A model generated the notes under the pieces. It had not been told where the DNA came from. It ran no database searches and worked only from the letters and a program-made list of their open reading frames with translations. Made by a program: the position numbers and the translations under genes. Shown piece after piece: positions 22,648 through 34,476 of a stretch of 64,000 nucleotides of DNA. The stretch is from Leuctra nigra (taxonomy: Eukaryota > Arthropoda > Insecta > Plecoptera > Leuctridae): positions 50,059,411-50,123,410 of the forward strand of contig OW203762.1 of the NCBI GenBank assembly GCA_934045905.1, read 5' to 3'. Numbering within the stretch: position 1 is the first letter of the stretch; each line of letters opens with the position of its first letter.

Positions 22648-22821
22648 TAGGTTTGTTCGTCGGGGTGTTCTAACCTGCTCGGAGCAGGCGGAAGTACGTC
22701 ACTCAATATGTTAGGTGCAAGGATAAGGAATCAAAACTCGACGGATAGGTATAAGTAAACTTTTCCGTGACGACTTCCGGTGTGTTCCGAGCAGGTTAGA
22801 ACACCCCGACGAACAGACCTA
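22648..22821. mobile_element. Foldback MITE, tandem copy B
   Basis: A second 174-bp copy, head to tail with copy A and one base after it. It differs mainly in the middle (TCAATATGTTAGGTGCAAGG against TGAATTTGTTAGATGCATGA). The pair lies inside a dispersed repeat. The sequences on either side (CTTTACATGTAAAA and TGTGTTGCCATGG) are adjacent at about 9036-9062, which gives an empty site. Confidence 0.85.
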
Positions 22822-22920
22822 CTGTGTTGCCATGGTAAAACGGCCTTCTAGAAATTCGAAATTCTTTGCAAATTTGTAGAAATTTCCAGAAGACCGTGAT
22901 TATATCACTCATCCCTCCAT
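22822..22920. repeat. Dispersed repeat related to 9052-9669
   Basis: It shares TGTGTTGCCA, GGTAAAACGG, TTCTAGAAATTCGAAATT and CCAGAAGACCGTGATTATAT with the sequence that surrounds the hAT element at 9082. Here the TTCTAGAA site is uninterrupted. Parts are palindromic (GGCCTTCTAGAAATT against AATTTCCAGAAGACC), so it may itself be a MITE. Confidence 0.75.
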
Positions 22921-23047
22921 AAAGAATTTATATTATTGGGTACTCTAGAAGGTAGGTACAATGTTTAAATAAGTAGAATTCGTATATAATATGGAAACAA
23001 TTTTTAATATTTAGAGCATAGTTCATTCGAAAATGTACACAACACAA

Positions 23048-26000
23048 TCAATCACACTCATTGCGTAATGTGAAGCGCATGGATATATTCATAGCCTGTA
23101 GCTCACTGTTCAGAAGTTTGCAAGCATACGGCATTTTCAAAGTTGAAACAGACCGACTCGAGTTGCAGTAGTTGCACCTACAATGAAAATACCTCATTAG
23201 AAACAGAAGTAAAATAAATCTAATACCTACAAAGTATTTTTTTATGAAAAAACTACATACGTAAACTTTACAGTTTTATTTAGAGAAGGGCCGATACCGA
23301 TACCGATACTCGCGATGGTATCGGTGGTATCGGCATCGGTCAATTTTAATGCAATATTTTCGATACTTCGATACTTATTACTTTTTTAGTTGAAATTTTG
23401 AATTGTGGCCGTTTTCCCGCCATTGGTGCTCATTGGCATCACGTCAGTGAGCTGTATCACCATTTGGCAGATGCCTCAACCAATCAGAGCCAAGGTTGCA
23501 AGTGACATAATCTCCAAAAAAATCTCTAGTTTTGTGAATTTTGATTGAATTGAGACTTTGGTGGACAGGAACTAAAGAAATATAAAGAAACAAAAGTATC
23601 GGCGATACTATCGGTATCGCTAATCATAAAGTGGGTATCGGTATCGGTGAAAAAGTGGTATCGACCCATCTCTAGTTTTATTACTTTACATGGCCTGTTG
23701 CAACTCTTCAACACTGTTTGCCCACCAAATGGTAGGGCAGTTCATATTATGTATCACTTTGTATTTTTGAAATGCTTTACTATTTAGATGAGTGCTAAAA
23801 AGTGGAAAAACATTATTTAAAAAAATTTAAAATTCTAAGAACTATGCAGTATATTCGATTACTCAACAATAATTGGAACTCACCATTTTGAATATGCAAA
23901 TCTTCCGCAAATTCCGCAAACGTCTGCTTCGATTTGGTCACTGGAAATGCAGAGCCGTTCCAGAAGACTAAGACTATAAAACAAAATTGCATTGTCAAAT
24001 CAAGTAGGTACGTAGTAGTAGCAAAGTAAACATCAATTAATCAAACACTCAACTCACCTAGCGCCATAGCTGATGAGACAATCTCTCTCCATCTCCCCGA
24101 ACCGCAAGCCACCACCTCGACTCCGACCCTCGGTTGGTTGTCGAGTGAGAAGTGTACGAGGTCCAGTGGATCGAGCAAACATCTTGTCTTGCACCATGTG
24201 CTTCAGCTTCTGGTAGTACACAGGACCTGAAAAACAAAACATGACTCTAATAGATAACAACTCAAAAAGTATAATATTTGTGTCAAAAGAAGCATTTAGT
24301 CTATGTAAGAAAATAATGGAACCCTCAACTTACCTGAGTAGATGTAGGCTTCGAATGTCTCGCCAGTAATGCCAGAAGTGAAAACATCTTTGCCGAGGTA
24401 ATTGTATCCATGACTCATTAGTTCATCACCAACGAAGCTCACAGATGTGTTAGAGAATGCTGTAAATAATACAATTCATAACAATGTATCTCAAAAGTTA
24501 ACAAATTCTTAGTGCGTAAGTAAGGCATATCGTAATTTGAACAGCAAGCTTACCTGTTCCATCATGAATGTTCCCGGTGAGAACGGCAGCCTTGTCGGAG
24601 AGAAGTTCAATGAGTTTGCCGACCGTCATGCGCGACGGGAAGCCGTGGGGGTTCATGATGATGTCGGGACAAATGCCGTCTCGGTTGAAAGGCATATCTT
24701 CTTGCGCCACGATTAGACCTGCCACACAAACAAGCAGATCACAATACAACGATCACAATAAAGTCTCGATATTAACAGGCGGTGCTGTCTGGTTGAAATA
24801 TCGTACCAATGACTCCTTTCTGTCCGTGCCTCGAGCTGAACTTGTCGCCGATCTCGGGCATCCTGGTCTGTCTTAGCCTCAGCTTGATGATAGCTTCGTC
24901 TCTCTCATTGGCCGACAACATCACTCGCTCAACGTAGCTGCCAATAGGACCCTTGAACTTGACGTTGTCGTCCTTGAAGGGTCCATCGCTTGGGTCTCCA
25001 GCAGCAGAAGAAGAGGGTCGAGACTTGTTTACAAGAACCTATCAAAATGATACATATTGCAATTTGCAATATCTAGTGGAGCCGTCGCTCCATGCCAGCA
25101 AGTCAGACGGTGCACTCTGCACAACATACCGTTAAAATGTCTAAATGTAATATTCAAAGACTGGGAAGCTTTTTCATACTTTTAAGCTAAGAATCTAAAT
25201 GGTATATTATAATATGTTGGCCACATGGATTGTTTCAAGTCAACACTATTTGCTGTATTCCGAGTGAATGAGATTTACCTGTCCGTCTTGAGCAAACTCT
25301 CCGGGAGCAGCGATGCCGTCATCATCAAGGATATCATGTTGGAAGATGGGTTTGAGTGACTCGGCGTGGAGCTTGGGTCCTTGCAGTCGATCACTGCTCT
25401 GATCCGGATAATGTTTCACAGCACACTTGGCACTTCGGTACACCACACACCTGCCATAGCCTGCAACCAGCATCCACCCCACTTAGATTGGAAACATAAC
25501 AGACAATTCCCATCTTCTATCTAATCTTAATAAGTAGGCATCGACATGCCATGAAAACATCTTTCTAACCTCTTTCTAGCGAAGCCTTGTTGAAGACCAG
25601 AGCATCCTCGATGTCGTATCCCGAGTAGCTCATAACACAGACAATCGCGTTTTGTCCAGCAGGCAAGTCGTTGTAGTGAATCTGATTCAGAGTCTTCGTC
25701 GTAACCATTGGACGTTGCGGATAAACCTCGTTGTACATGAGCATGTCGATGCGCTTTTCTTGGTTGTAGCCGATCACACCTAAACACGACAATAACTCAT
25801 CACAAAGCCACAAGAGTGTAGACGAGAGCTGTGCTGTGCTACGCACCCATGGCTTGCTTCCCCATGGCACACTGGTACGTGTTCCTCGGACTCTGGTTGT
25901 GGTGAGGAAATGGCACCGTGCCGACGCAAACGCCGAGCAAGCTGAATGGAGCAATCTCAAGATGTGTGGTCACGCCCGGCACGATATCTGCTTCAGTCAA

Positions 26001-29000
26001 GCAAATATGGCAGTCGTTCTCTTCGTTGACGTCTAGATACTCGATCAGGCCTGAGGAGGAGACATAAACCATTCATTAATTTAATACAATCTCATATCAT
26101 AATACGAATCAGCCTCGCATTCACAGGAAATTATATATTATCAATTGATTGTCAGCTTGGGTTGAGTGAGGACGCTACGCACCATCGTTGATGAAGTCTT
26201 GGAAGCATCGAATTCGCAACTTGAGGTCATCGATGTGTTTCTGTTCAACCATAGACCGACCATTGTCAACTATGATGTACGGCCGACAAAGGCGTCCGGC
26301 GTCGGTGCTGATGTACACACATCTGAGGACAATGTTGGCATGACAAGTTGAAACAGAATGACCATGTGGCATAACCAAGTGGGGCAAAGTGAGTAGATTA
26401 CAAACCTATGCAAGCGCTGGAAGTAGATGGAGACGTATGGACTGAAGCAACGTTTCCGCCGCATGTAGCGAAAGTCTCGTACAAACTGCTCGTAATGCTG
26501 AGTAACCCCGACAATATTACCTACAAGCAATGAAGCATTCGGAAACTGTGTGTACACGATGCAACATTGAGGCAGAGTTTGTGTTCAACTCACCATTGAC
26601 AAACACCATGAATGCTGCTGGACTGTTGACCGCTTCACCCCCCAGTAATCTCACATCTTCAACTCCGCAGTCCGAAGCTAGCTTCACAATACTCTCCTCC
26701 TCGACTTCAGTGGTCACGTGAGCCAGAAGTGCCAGGTTCTTCACCAGGCCACAGCTCTGAACAAACATGGGGTAATCAAATACATATGGGACAAACCGTT
26801 ACAAATTACATTCTGTTCAAATTCAACAAAATAATAGGTATTTCTTTCTGATTTAAGTTCAAGCTCATCTAAACATAAGATAATTATTAGGTATAAAACA
26901 TTTATAATTTTTTTGATTTTTAAAAAAAATAAATTATTGGCATCCCCAGTTTAAGACAAATTCACAAAGCAAAAGAATATGAATCACTAACCTCTCCCTC
27001 CGGAGTATCACTTGGACAGAGCATACCGTACTGGCTGGAGTGCAGCGATCTCGGACCAGACACTTTCCTCGTCTTCTCAAACTGCGAATTGACGCGAGTC
27101 ATCATCCCGAGCACGGAGATGTAGCTCAGTCGGCTGAGCACTTGAGTCACGCCGTGACGCTCCATTCGGAATCTCTTGATAGTCCAGTTGCCCTGAAATA
27201 TTATTGAATCATTTCACGAACATTACTCACATGTTTTTGGGCAAAAAGCATAAGAGGAACGAATATTATCTCCCCGCCTAACACCCATACATTTTTTTAG
27301 ATAAAGACAGTATTTTCATTTTCTATTTAGCCATTGTACATCTCTCACATCTACTTCAGTACCCACCATATATTTACTGTCTTTATTGAGAACGTTAACA
27401 AACCACTTCCTTTCTACCGACAGCTGCAGGAACGGTGGAAACACTTTGCTCCAAATCACCTCTACAAACATTCACTGTTTTGAAAGTAGTCAGCGGCACT
27501 CGGCAGTACTATTTCAAGTGGTCACTTACTGTGGAGATGGCATAAACCAGGCCAGTGGTGATGATGTCAGGTCGCATGTGCTTTACAATGTCAAACATGG
27601 CCGCTTTCTTCTTTGGAATGTTCTTGTCAGCGATCAACTTCAACTGAAAACAAATAGGCGGCATTTTATAATCATTTTCCACACTCATGGCACTTGGCAA
27701 GATGCACTGAAGAAACATTTCATGAAAAACTATGTTACACTCGTGACTCGACAGTTATAGTACTTTACTCATACATCTATGCTCTTTCACCTCCAACCAT
27801 GCTCTGCAGCTTGATAGGCTCCCCAGCCAACTAGTAATAATGATAGATGTACGCAATATTTGTTAATTACTATACTAAAATTAAATAAATATATTAGCTA
27901 ATCATTCATGATCGGAAATGCTATACAATGCAATGAATAGACTAGCAGTATCAAGTAAGTAATTAAACGTTGTGTATTGTAAATTTATAAAGTACGAGAT
28001 GTTATACAACACTGCTCTATGAATAAGAACAATGTGAATGAAAGGAACTCACATCCCAGTTGAATCTCTTGAACACATCTTCAAACACCAGCGAGATGAG
28101 TGGTCCAGCCAGCTCCAGCCTCTTGTTGCCATAGTAATCCTTGTCTGTGACGAAGCGAGGGTCTTCGAACGCCAGGATCACTCGACGCACCATGAGCGCT
28201 AAGTAGGTGGACTTTAGAGAGAAGTTCCATTCGTCCACCTGACAAATGACAATAATTTTGAGAATTATTAGATGATAAATGAAGAACTCATATCAAGAAC
28301 ACTTGGAATGATACAAATGTAAGTTTGTGCAGTTAGGGGGTAAAGTCCTCTCAGGCATTATCATCAAGTGTCAGTCCTGCAAAGGCGGTGAAACAGCTTC
28401 TACATACCGGAACATGAGAGAGCAGCGTGTGAGCGAGAACATCTCGAGCTTCGTCCACAGGGGACTTCTTAGATGTTCCGCCTCCAACGAACCTGCGTTG
28501 CTTGATTCTGTCTCCAATAAATCTGACAACAATAAACAGGCATTATGTACTTACCTGTTACTTTTTATCTACTCAATATTTCTCTATTTTACCTGCACAA
28601 AAACCATACCAACACCATGATGTAATTTGCCAACGGTTGATAGATGCACAGTATGAATAAAAATATAAAAGTGAGGTGAAAACTCTTAGCTTGTTCACTA
28701 AAGTCTGTTCATTGTGCCAAGTTTTATAAATTCGAACACAACGAGCGTAACTCACTTGAGTGCCTGAGTCTGCGTGAACACCTTTAGAGTGTGTGCTTCA
28801 AGGATGGATGGAATCAGTCGCTCCATCGCATTGTCCTCCGTTCCAATCATGGTCACGATCTCCTGATCCGACTCAACGCCCATCGCTTTGAAGACAATCA
28901 GGATCGGAATTAACTGTCAAAGACGAGGTCAACGTAAAGATAGTGACAAACATAGCTGAAATATTTTGATCAATACCTAAAAGTGATTTAAAATAATGAA

Positions 29001-32000
29001 GTCATGTATGCTGTCGGAACCATTTGGACGAAGAGCTGTCACGGCGGTATGTTTTGTTAGAAGCTTTGGTGGTCCTGATAAGGATCGTTGCGCGGTATTT
29101 CAAGAGCAGCCACTGCAGATTGGTCAGGTGGCAACAATAATGCCACAATAAATGATTATTAACTGGGTACCTACCTAGTTACATGTTAAATCTGAATATT
29201 GGTTTTCACATTTGGAAAAAAGTGTAAGATAGGAAAGGGGTATGTGCCCTATTCATTTGTTTTGATGGATTTGCTGAGGGAGAACTAAAATTCTCAATAA
29301 AAACCATCACTACATTGTAGTACTACTAGGTACTGCAGCAGACACCTACATTACTTTGAAACAACCAACAAATAAAAATCAAGTAAATTAATCCCATTGA
29401 TGATTCAAACAAACAAAAAAACAGTTAAAAATCACAAAGAAATAAATTAACTAGCATTTTTTAAAAACACTTCAAAACTAAAAGTAGGTATGATGTAGGA
29501 AAGAGCTCACATCTTGTAACAGGTTGAGTTGGAGGTAGAAGCATTCTCTTCGATAAACAACGTCTGTCTTTGATTTCTTCTCATGGGTAGAACTAACAAC
29601 ATGGCAGGTGTATTCCCCCTTTGAGTCAATGTCGACGATCATTCTGTTCCTGGACATCTGCTCCTGCATCAGAATCACTCGCTCTTGTCCGCGGACGACA
29701 AAGTATCCTCCCGGATCCAACGGGCATTCGTTCATCGCAGCGAGCTCACAATCAGACTTCCGGAACCTAACAAGAACAAGAGACACGTTCATTCATACAG
29801 GAATTAATTACCCACATCTCCAAAAATTGAAATGAGAAGTTAGAACATGTGTTTTAACAAATAGTGTTGAAGTTATTAAGTAGAAACTCTTTTGCCAAAA
29901 GCATGGACTGCTAGCAAAATTAACTATGGTCGGTGACAGGCAAAGATGAACATGCGTTAGCATGGGCTGCCCTGCCCTATACCAGGCAATGCTAAACTGG
30001 GTTCATCTTTGCCTGTCACCAAGGTCACCAAGGTCAGGGTGCCTGTCCTAGGTTAGTACCTCTAGGTACCTACTAAAGTTCATTCACGATTAGAATAGCA
30101 AGTCGATCACGTCGTTCATTGGTCGGTCACATGAACACTGCCCTGTCAATGGCAAGACTATCTTCTTGTATTATTGAAATTGTATAAAGTATGTGAAATA
30201 CACACTTTTTAATAGTAGAAAAAATTAGAAAACTTCAATAAAATTGATTTATCTTTATCTACAGTCGTGTTGTACATATTCTTTGATAATTGATATTTAC
30301 ATGTGTAGGTTTACAAATGCTCGCTTGACTACAGTAGTACACGGGCTTGCTATTCTAATCGTGAACGAACTTTAGTAGGAACAAAGAAATTATTTTCCTG
30401 ACTCACAGGTTGCACTTTGAGCTGCGCAGCATGATGGGCATGCGACCGATCAGAAGTTGCTTGCGGAATACTCTATCATTGTCACGGCTGTATTCAATGT
30501 TGACAGTTATTGGAGCAGAGTATGTGAGATCTCGCAGCCGACATTCGTGCGGTGATATCGACACGTAGTTGTCAAATCCGTCCATGATGTCTGGAGTCCC
30601 AACATTGACATCTAAATATCTGTGAGAACATTCCATTATTGTTCAGATTTGCATAGTTCAAAGTAAATTTTGCAAAAGTTGGATCAGCATCAATGGTCAC
30701 ACGTTTGTTAGGTAGCTTTAAAGTGGCGCGATCACTCGAGGCATAGTTTCAGATCTTCATACATTTTTGTGTAGGTACTTATTGATAATCATGCCATACA
30801 ATCCTTGAAAAAATCCTTGAAACACTTCTCATGTATAGTTTCTGAGATAATTTGAGTTTTCTCCCCCATGTTATCTTATGGCAGCCAAGTAAAATCGTGT
30901 CATTTTTAAGCTAAAATGAAGTTCTAACTTTTTTGTACCGTTAGATTTTAACAAAAAACTTTTTTCTGGTAGACCTACGGACATACTACCAGGAAAAAAA
31001 TTGAAAACGATACCAACGTGCTATTTTAAAAGTTAGGTAACCTACACCAAATTCGAAATGATTTTCCTATACCTCCCATGTAAAAGTTTTGTAGGGTCAC
31101 CCGGGGGAAGTGTGACACCGGGGGAAGTGTGACACCTATTAATATACATGGTATAATAGAAGATGAAAAAAATGAAAAAAATATTTTCGTTTAATGTAAG
31201 TGATAATGAATAAGATTAAAAATAATTGACACACAGTGTTAACTGCAACACATTTTTTAAAGACAAAATGTAGTGTATGCACTTTAAATTGAAAAACATA
31301 ATTCTACATCTTGTTATTACAATTCTGTCTAAAATTATAACAAATATTAAATCAAGTATGTAAAAAAATTATAACTATAGAGGATGAACAGTTGAATCTA
31401 TAAAGAAAACAAAAACATTTTTTTTTAACATTGTTTTGACTGTAATCAGCCTGTCACACTTCCCCCGCCCTTTTATTCAAACTGGGGTAAGTGTGAATTT
31501 ACAGAAGGCTGTGAAATGCTTTGAAAAGCAAAAAGCAAAAAAGCAAGACGGAGGATAGATATAGCAGAAGTTATCACACAAGATACTTATCTAAAGAGCC
31601 TCAAAGAGAAAAAGAAGGTGCAAGTTGAAAAAAGTAAACCTTCAACAAAGGGGAAACTTAAAAAGGGATTAGGAAAAGCAAAGAAACAAAAACTTCTTCC
31701 TGACTCTGGATCAGAAGATGACCCACAACCTATTAACGTCTCGGATGAAGAAGAGAATGGTCGAGAAATTCAAGATATACAATTTAAATCGAACTGTAAT
31801 ATCACAGAGTTCCAGACGGGAACTTATGTTCTTGTTAAGTTTGAAAAAAGTGTTAAACCTTCATATGTTTATGTTTGCGTCATTCAACGGCCAGCCGACC
31901 TGGATGAACCTGACCCAGAAGTTAGCGTTATGGCCCTTAAATGCACCAATGATGAGAAAACTTTATTTGCCATGGATGAGACTGATGTTTCATTTGTTGG

Positions 32001-33986
32001 GGTTGAAAATATAATTGGTATATTGCCTTCCCCCACAATTGTGACTCAAGGATGTAGGATTAGATATAAATTTGAAGCATCTGTTGCAGCCGTGTTCGAA
32101 AAGCCATAATAAAAGCTAGATGTGAACTTAAATGTGTAAATTTCTTGATCAGACATTAACAATAGTAGGACTGAGAACCTATCCACACTTTCCCCATCTG
32201 AATATAATGCTGTAAGCTATGAAAATAACTTGGTGTCACACTTCCCCCAGGTCCTGTCACACTTCCCCCATTTTAACGGGGGAAGTGTGACAGGAAAGTA
32301 ATATATTGATTTTTTTTTTTATTATTTGCATAGTGCAATTTTATGCATGTTTTAGTAAATATATGTAGATAATTAGTTTGTGCAATAGTTAAAAAAAAAT
32401 TAAGTAAATATCTGCTAAAATGCATCCTTGACGACAATTGTTGCAACAAACTATGGAAAAAGTGTTCACACTTCCCCCAGGTGACCCTACATTCTCAAAA
32501 GACATAAAATTGAAAACTCATTATTGGGCGGGAGTAGCAAACTACTGGACTTTAAATGAGTCTATAACCAATAGGAACTAAAATTTAGTTGAAATGTTAT
32601 AAAATGTATTTTGAAATGGTAATTTCAAAAATAAATAAAAATGTGCTATATCGAGTGATCGCGCCACGTTTACTATTTTCTTGATCTCATGGTTGAATGA
32701 AAAAGTAATTAGGTAGGTAGGTAGAGTATCTAAATTAGCAATAATTCATTGCAACTTGCAAGGATTCACGAGCACCTCTGTAATAGTTATAGTACATACT
32801 TGACATAAAAGTTTGGATCAGCATCACTGGTCACACGTTCGTTAGCTTTAACTATTTTCTTGATCTCATGGTTGACAAAGTAGTTAAAAGATTCTATTTG
32901 AAGTCTTAGCGGCCCTTTCACTCGTAGGAATGCAGGTACCAGAAGCCATTTGTCCTGAAACATAAAAAATACATTTTCAGGCTGCAAAAGGATATTGACA
33001 AGGCATGACAAGGTACCTTTACCCCAGCCAGGTAGGGTAGGCTAGGATAGGAGAGGTACCTAGGTAGAACATTGACGGATTAATAATACCTAATGCCTAC
33101 CTACCTAATAATAAGGATTAATTAATAATTTTGTATTATTTAAGATAAGTTAATCTAAAGTTGTATTTCCATGATTCGGTATAGACCGTCCCACCCAAAC
33201 GTGGCAGTAGAATGAGATTGTTTTACTTCCATAACATTTAAAGTGTAGGTATTTCCAATATTGCTTACGTGTAAATTCGTTGTTAGACTTGGATAGGTAG
33301 GACAGTTTTAAGTGCAGTAGAAGTTACTTGACATCAGAAAATAATCAAAATAATTGTTTTGATGACAAATTCCACTGCCACGTTAGGTTGGGACAGACTG
33401 TAGAAATGTCCTGCGATGTGCATTACGATGCAATGAGAATAAGCAGAAACGAAAGTAGCTACACCCTTTCCATGCCTGTGTTGCTGTGAGTTTTTTCGTG
33501 CTGCATAACCTATTATTGGTAGGTAGTGAAGAGACTCTTTGAAAGTTAATGCTGATTGGTCAATACGGTAATATCCTAGATCAGAGAGCATCGTAGTACA
33601 GAAATATAGACTATGCGAGTAGTTCTGTATCCGATAAAAACGCAAAACGCAGTTTGACACAAGTCGAAATGATGAAGTTGGCTGAACATTTTCGATGGCT
33701 GCTATGTTTTGACGCAGGTCGATGCTGATTGATCGAGCATGGTCACGTGTCGATATTGTTGTGAATATGGCAGGTAGACGCAGGCATGGAAAGGCAGCAT
33801 AATTGATAATGCCTATTGCCTACCTAATGTAATGAAATTAACGATGCCATATATATGTTATAAGTCAATGGGAAAATAATTACCTTTAATCAACAAGGTA
33901 AACCAACTTACCTCAACAGTCTTCACTGGTAGGCTGAGCTTCTTTTTATCACCAATCCAACTCTTATCATCTTCACGTTTTAACAT
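23048..33986 (-). CDS. POLR3B: DNA-directed RNA polymerase III subunit RPC2
   Basis: Second-largest Pol III subunit, 1132 residues against 1133 in human. Coding exons: 33912-33986, 32800-32954, 30407-30619, 29511-29766, 28756-28913, 28408-28522, 28053-28238, 27530-27643, 26992-27192, 26594-26756, 26406-26520, 26183-26322, 25847-26050, 25570-25779, 25279-25460, 24807-25038, 24554-24718, 24334-24459, 24058-24226, 23884-23973, 23048-23177. All junctions are GT-AG and phases agree throughout. Family signatures seen: [36 protein letters not shown] (acidic pair Glu756-Asp757 near the active site), [12 protein letters not shown], and the C-terminal zinc site Cys1079, Cys1082, Cys1091, Cys1094. The start is the first ATG in frame with exon 2. 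In Pol III it pairs with POLR3A to transcribe tRNA, 5S and other small RNAs in the nucleus. The gene looks intact. Confidence 0.97.
23281..23674. mobile_element. hAT-type MITE in POLR3B intron 20
   Basis: The ends TAGAGAAGGGCCGATACC and GGTATCGACCCATCTCTA are inverted with two mismatches, and are flanked by a perfect 8-bp duplication GTTTTATT (23273-23280 and 23675-23682). Subterminal tracts repeat GATACC and GGTATC-type words in both orientations. It has no transposase. Confidence 0.9.
29933..30019. repeat. 87-bp hairpin in POLR3B intron 3
   Basis: GGTGACAGGCAAAGATGAAC (29933-29952) pairs perfectly with 30000-30019. The interior adds further pairing (GTTAGCAT with ATGCTAAA, and GGCTGCC-like with CCAGGCA). 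It would fold into an extended stem of precursor-miRNA size, but a small foldback transposon remnant fits as well. It lies in the intron on the transcribed strand of POLR3B. Confidence 0.65.
30069..30379. mobile_element. MITE with 34-bp terminal inverted repeats in POLR3B intron 3
   Basis: CCTACTAAAGTTCATTCACG continuing into ATTAGAATAGCAAG at the left end is mirrored by CTTGCTATTCTAATCGTGAA continuing into CGAACTTTAGTAGG at the right, with one mismatch. The interior is AT-rich and non-coding. No target duplication was recognised. Confidence 0.85.
30672..30720 (-). pseudogene. Duplicated fragment of POLR3B exon 2, 3' half
   Basis: The segment containing TTGGATCAGCATCAATGGTC then ACACGTTTGTTAG copies exon 2 at about 32812-32845, with one substitution in each of those two words and a 4-bp GTAG insertion. 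It has the same orientation as the real exon. It is separated from its other half (32669-32704) by a transposon. It cannot be a functional exon. Confidence 0.8.
31094..32487 (+). mobile_element. Pogo/Tc1-like nonautonomous element nested in POLR3B intron 2
   Basis: The terminal inverted repeats GGGTCACCCGGGGGAAGTGT and its inverse ACACTTCCCCCAGGTGACCC (one mismatch) are flanked by TA on both sides, as in Tc1/mariner-class elements. The motif GGGGGAAGTGTGAC or its inverse recurs at about 31102, 31119, 31444, 32235, 32257 and 32278, besides the right terminus. These are probably transposase-binding repeats. The element is 1394 bp and keeps only a C-terminal transposase remnant. Confidence 0.88.
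31531..32109 (+). pseudogene. Transposase C-terminal remnant (pogo/Tigger-like)
   Basis: The frame is open well upstream of its only start-like codon (GTG at 31618), with no ATG, and ends at a stop at 32107-32109. The tail reads like the C-terminal part of arthropod pogo/Tigger transposases: a basic segment, an acidic SGSEDD patch, then [16 protein letters not shown] and a closing CRIRYKF. The helix-turn-helix and DDE core are absent, so it is not a working gene. Family assignment rests on general resemblance plus the surrounding TA-flanked element. Confidence 0.55.
32669..32704 (-). pseudogene. Duplicated fragment of POLR3B exon 2, 5' half
   Basis: ACTATTTTCTTGATCTCATG followed by GTTGA is identical to part of exon 2 (about 32851-32875). 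It continues the homology that stops at 30720, so the two pieces were one block before the transposon inserted. Beyond this point similarity fades into TAGGTAGG-rich intron sequence. Confidence 0.8.
33186..33404. repeat. Inverted repeat in POLR3B intron 1
   Basis: ACCGTCCCACCCAAACGTGG continuing into CAGTAGAAT is mirrored with a few mismatches by ATTCCACTGCCACGTTAGGT continuing into TGGGACAG. This is probably a decayed MITE; exact ends were not resolved. Confidence 0.5.
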
Positions 33987-34476
33987 CTTGACTGAATTAT
34001 TATATTACATTAGGTGTATATAAGAATAATAACCACAATATCACATTTTATTCACTTTGTTCATTTGATTGAATAGACATAACCTATAAAACGGCATCCA
34101 TCAAACAGCAAGAGCAACAGCGTAACATGTGTGAAGTAAGTACCAAAGGGCATACGAGATTGCTGATTGGTTGGTCGAGTGCGCCAAGGCCACTGTTAAA
34201 GGTCCTTGTAATTTTCATTCTACTCGTAGCACAAAGTGGAAAGAAAAGGCTATATATTTGTGTGTAAAGTGTTCGAAACCAAAGTTTTCATGATACCAAC
34301 GTCGTATTTACGGCCGTGTATTTGATGTTATCAACATTTTGTTGATTTCTAGTACATAATTTGGATTACAACAAGTTTGTCATTCTGTTTAAAAACTGTC
34401 AGATTCTGCTGTCATTACTTGCTATACGATCTTTAATCAACAGGCCAAGCTGGTCATTTCCAAACATTAATTTGAG
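33987..34476. promoter_or_regulatory. Divergent promoter between POLR3B and ACTMAP
   Basis: The 490-bp gap separates the start codons of two head-to-head conserved genes, so both promoters and 5' leaders must lie here, barring an unseen upstream non-coding exon. A CCAAT-type box in inverse orientation (GATTGGTTGG, about 34165-34174) sits mid-gap and a TATATATT run lies near 34251-34258. Neither is shown to be used. I see no transposon in the gap, unlike the surrounding introns. Confidence 0.6.

Larger units (their letters stand above)
30722..32668. mobile_element. TTAA-type element, copy 1, interrupted by a pogo-like element
   Basis: The ends GTGGCGCGATCACTCGA and TCGAGTGATCGCGCCAC are perfect inverted repeats. 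Without the nested insertion (31094-32487) the element is about 550 bp and matches, in inverted orientation, the copy at 36840-37416. Shared words include GGTAGACCTACGGACATACT, TTTTAAAAGTTA-like and CGAAATGATTTTCCTATACC. Flanks TTAA and TTTA suggest a TTAA target duplication with one later change. It inserted into the duplicated exon-2 fragment. Confidence 0.85.

Noticed and set aside
24568..26721. Open frames antisense to POLR3B exons (for example 24568-24876 and 26530-26721)
   Set aside because: Shadows of the coding exons on the opposite strand; they cross exon-intron borders and have no domain.
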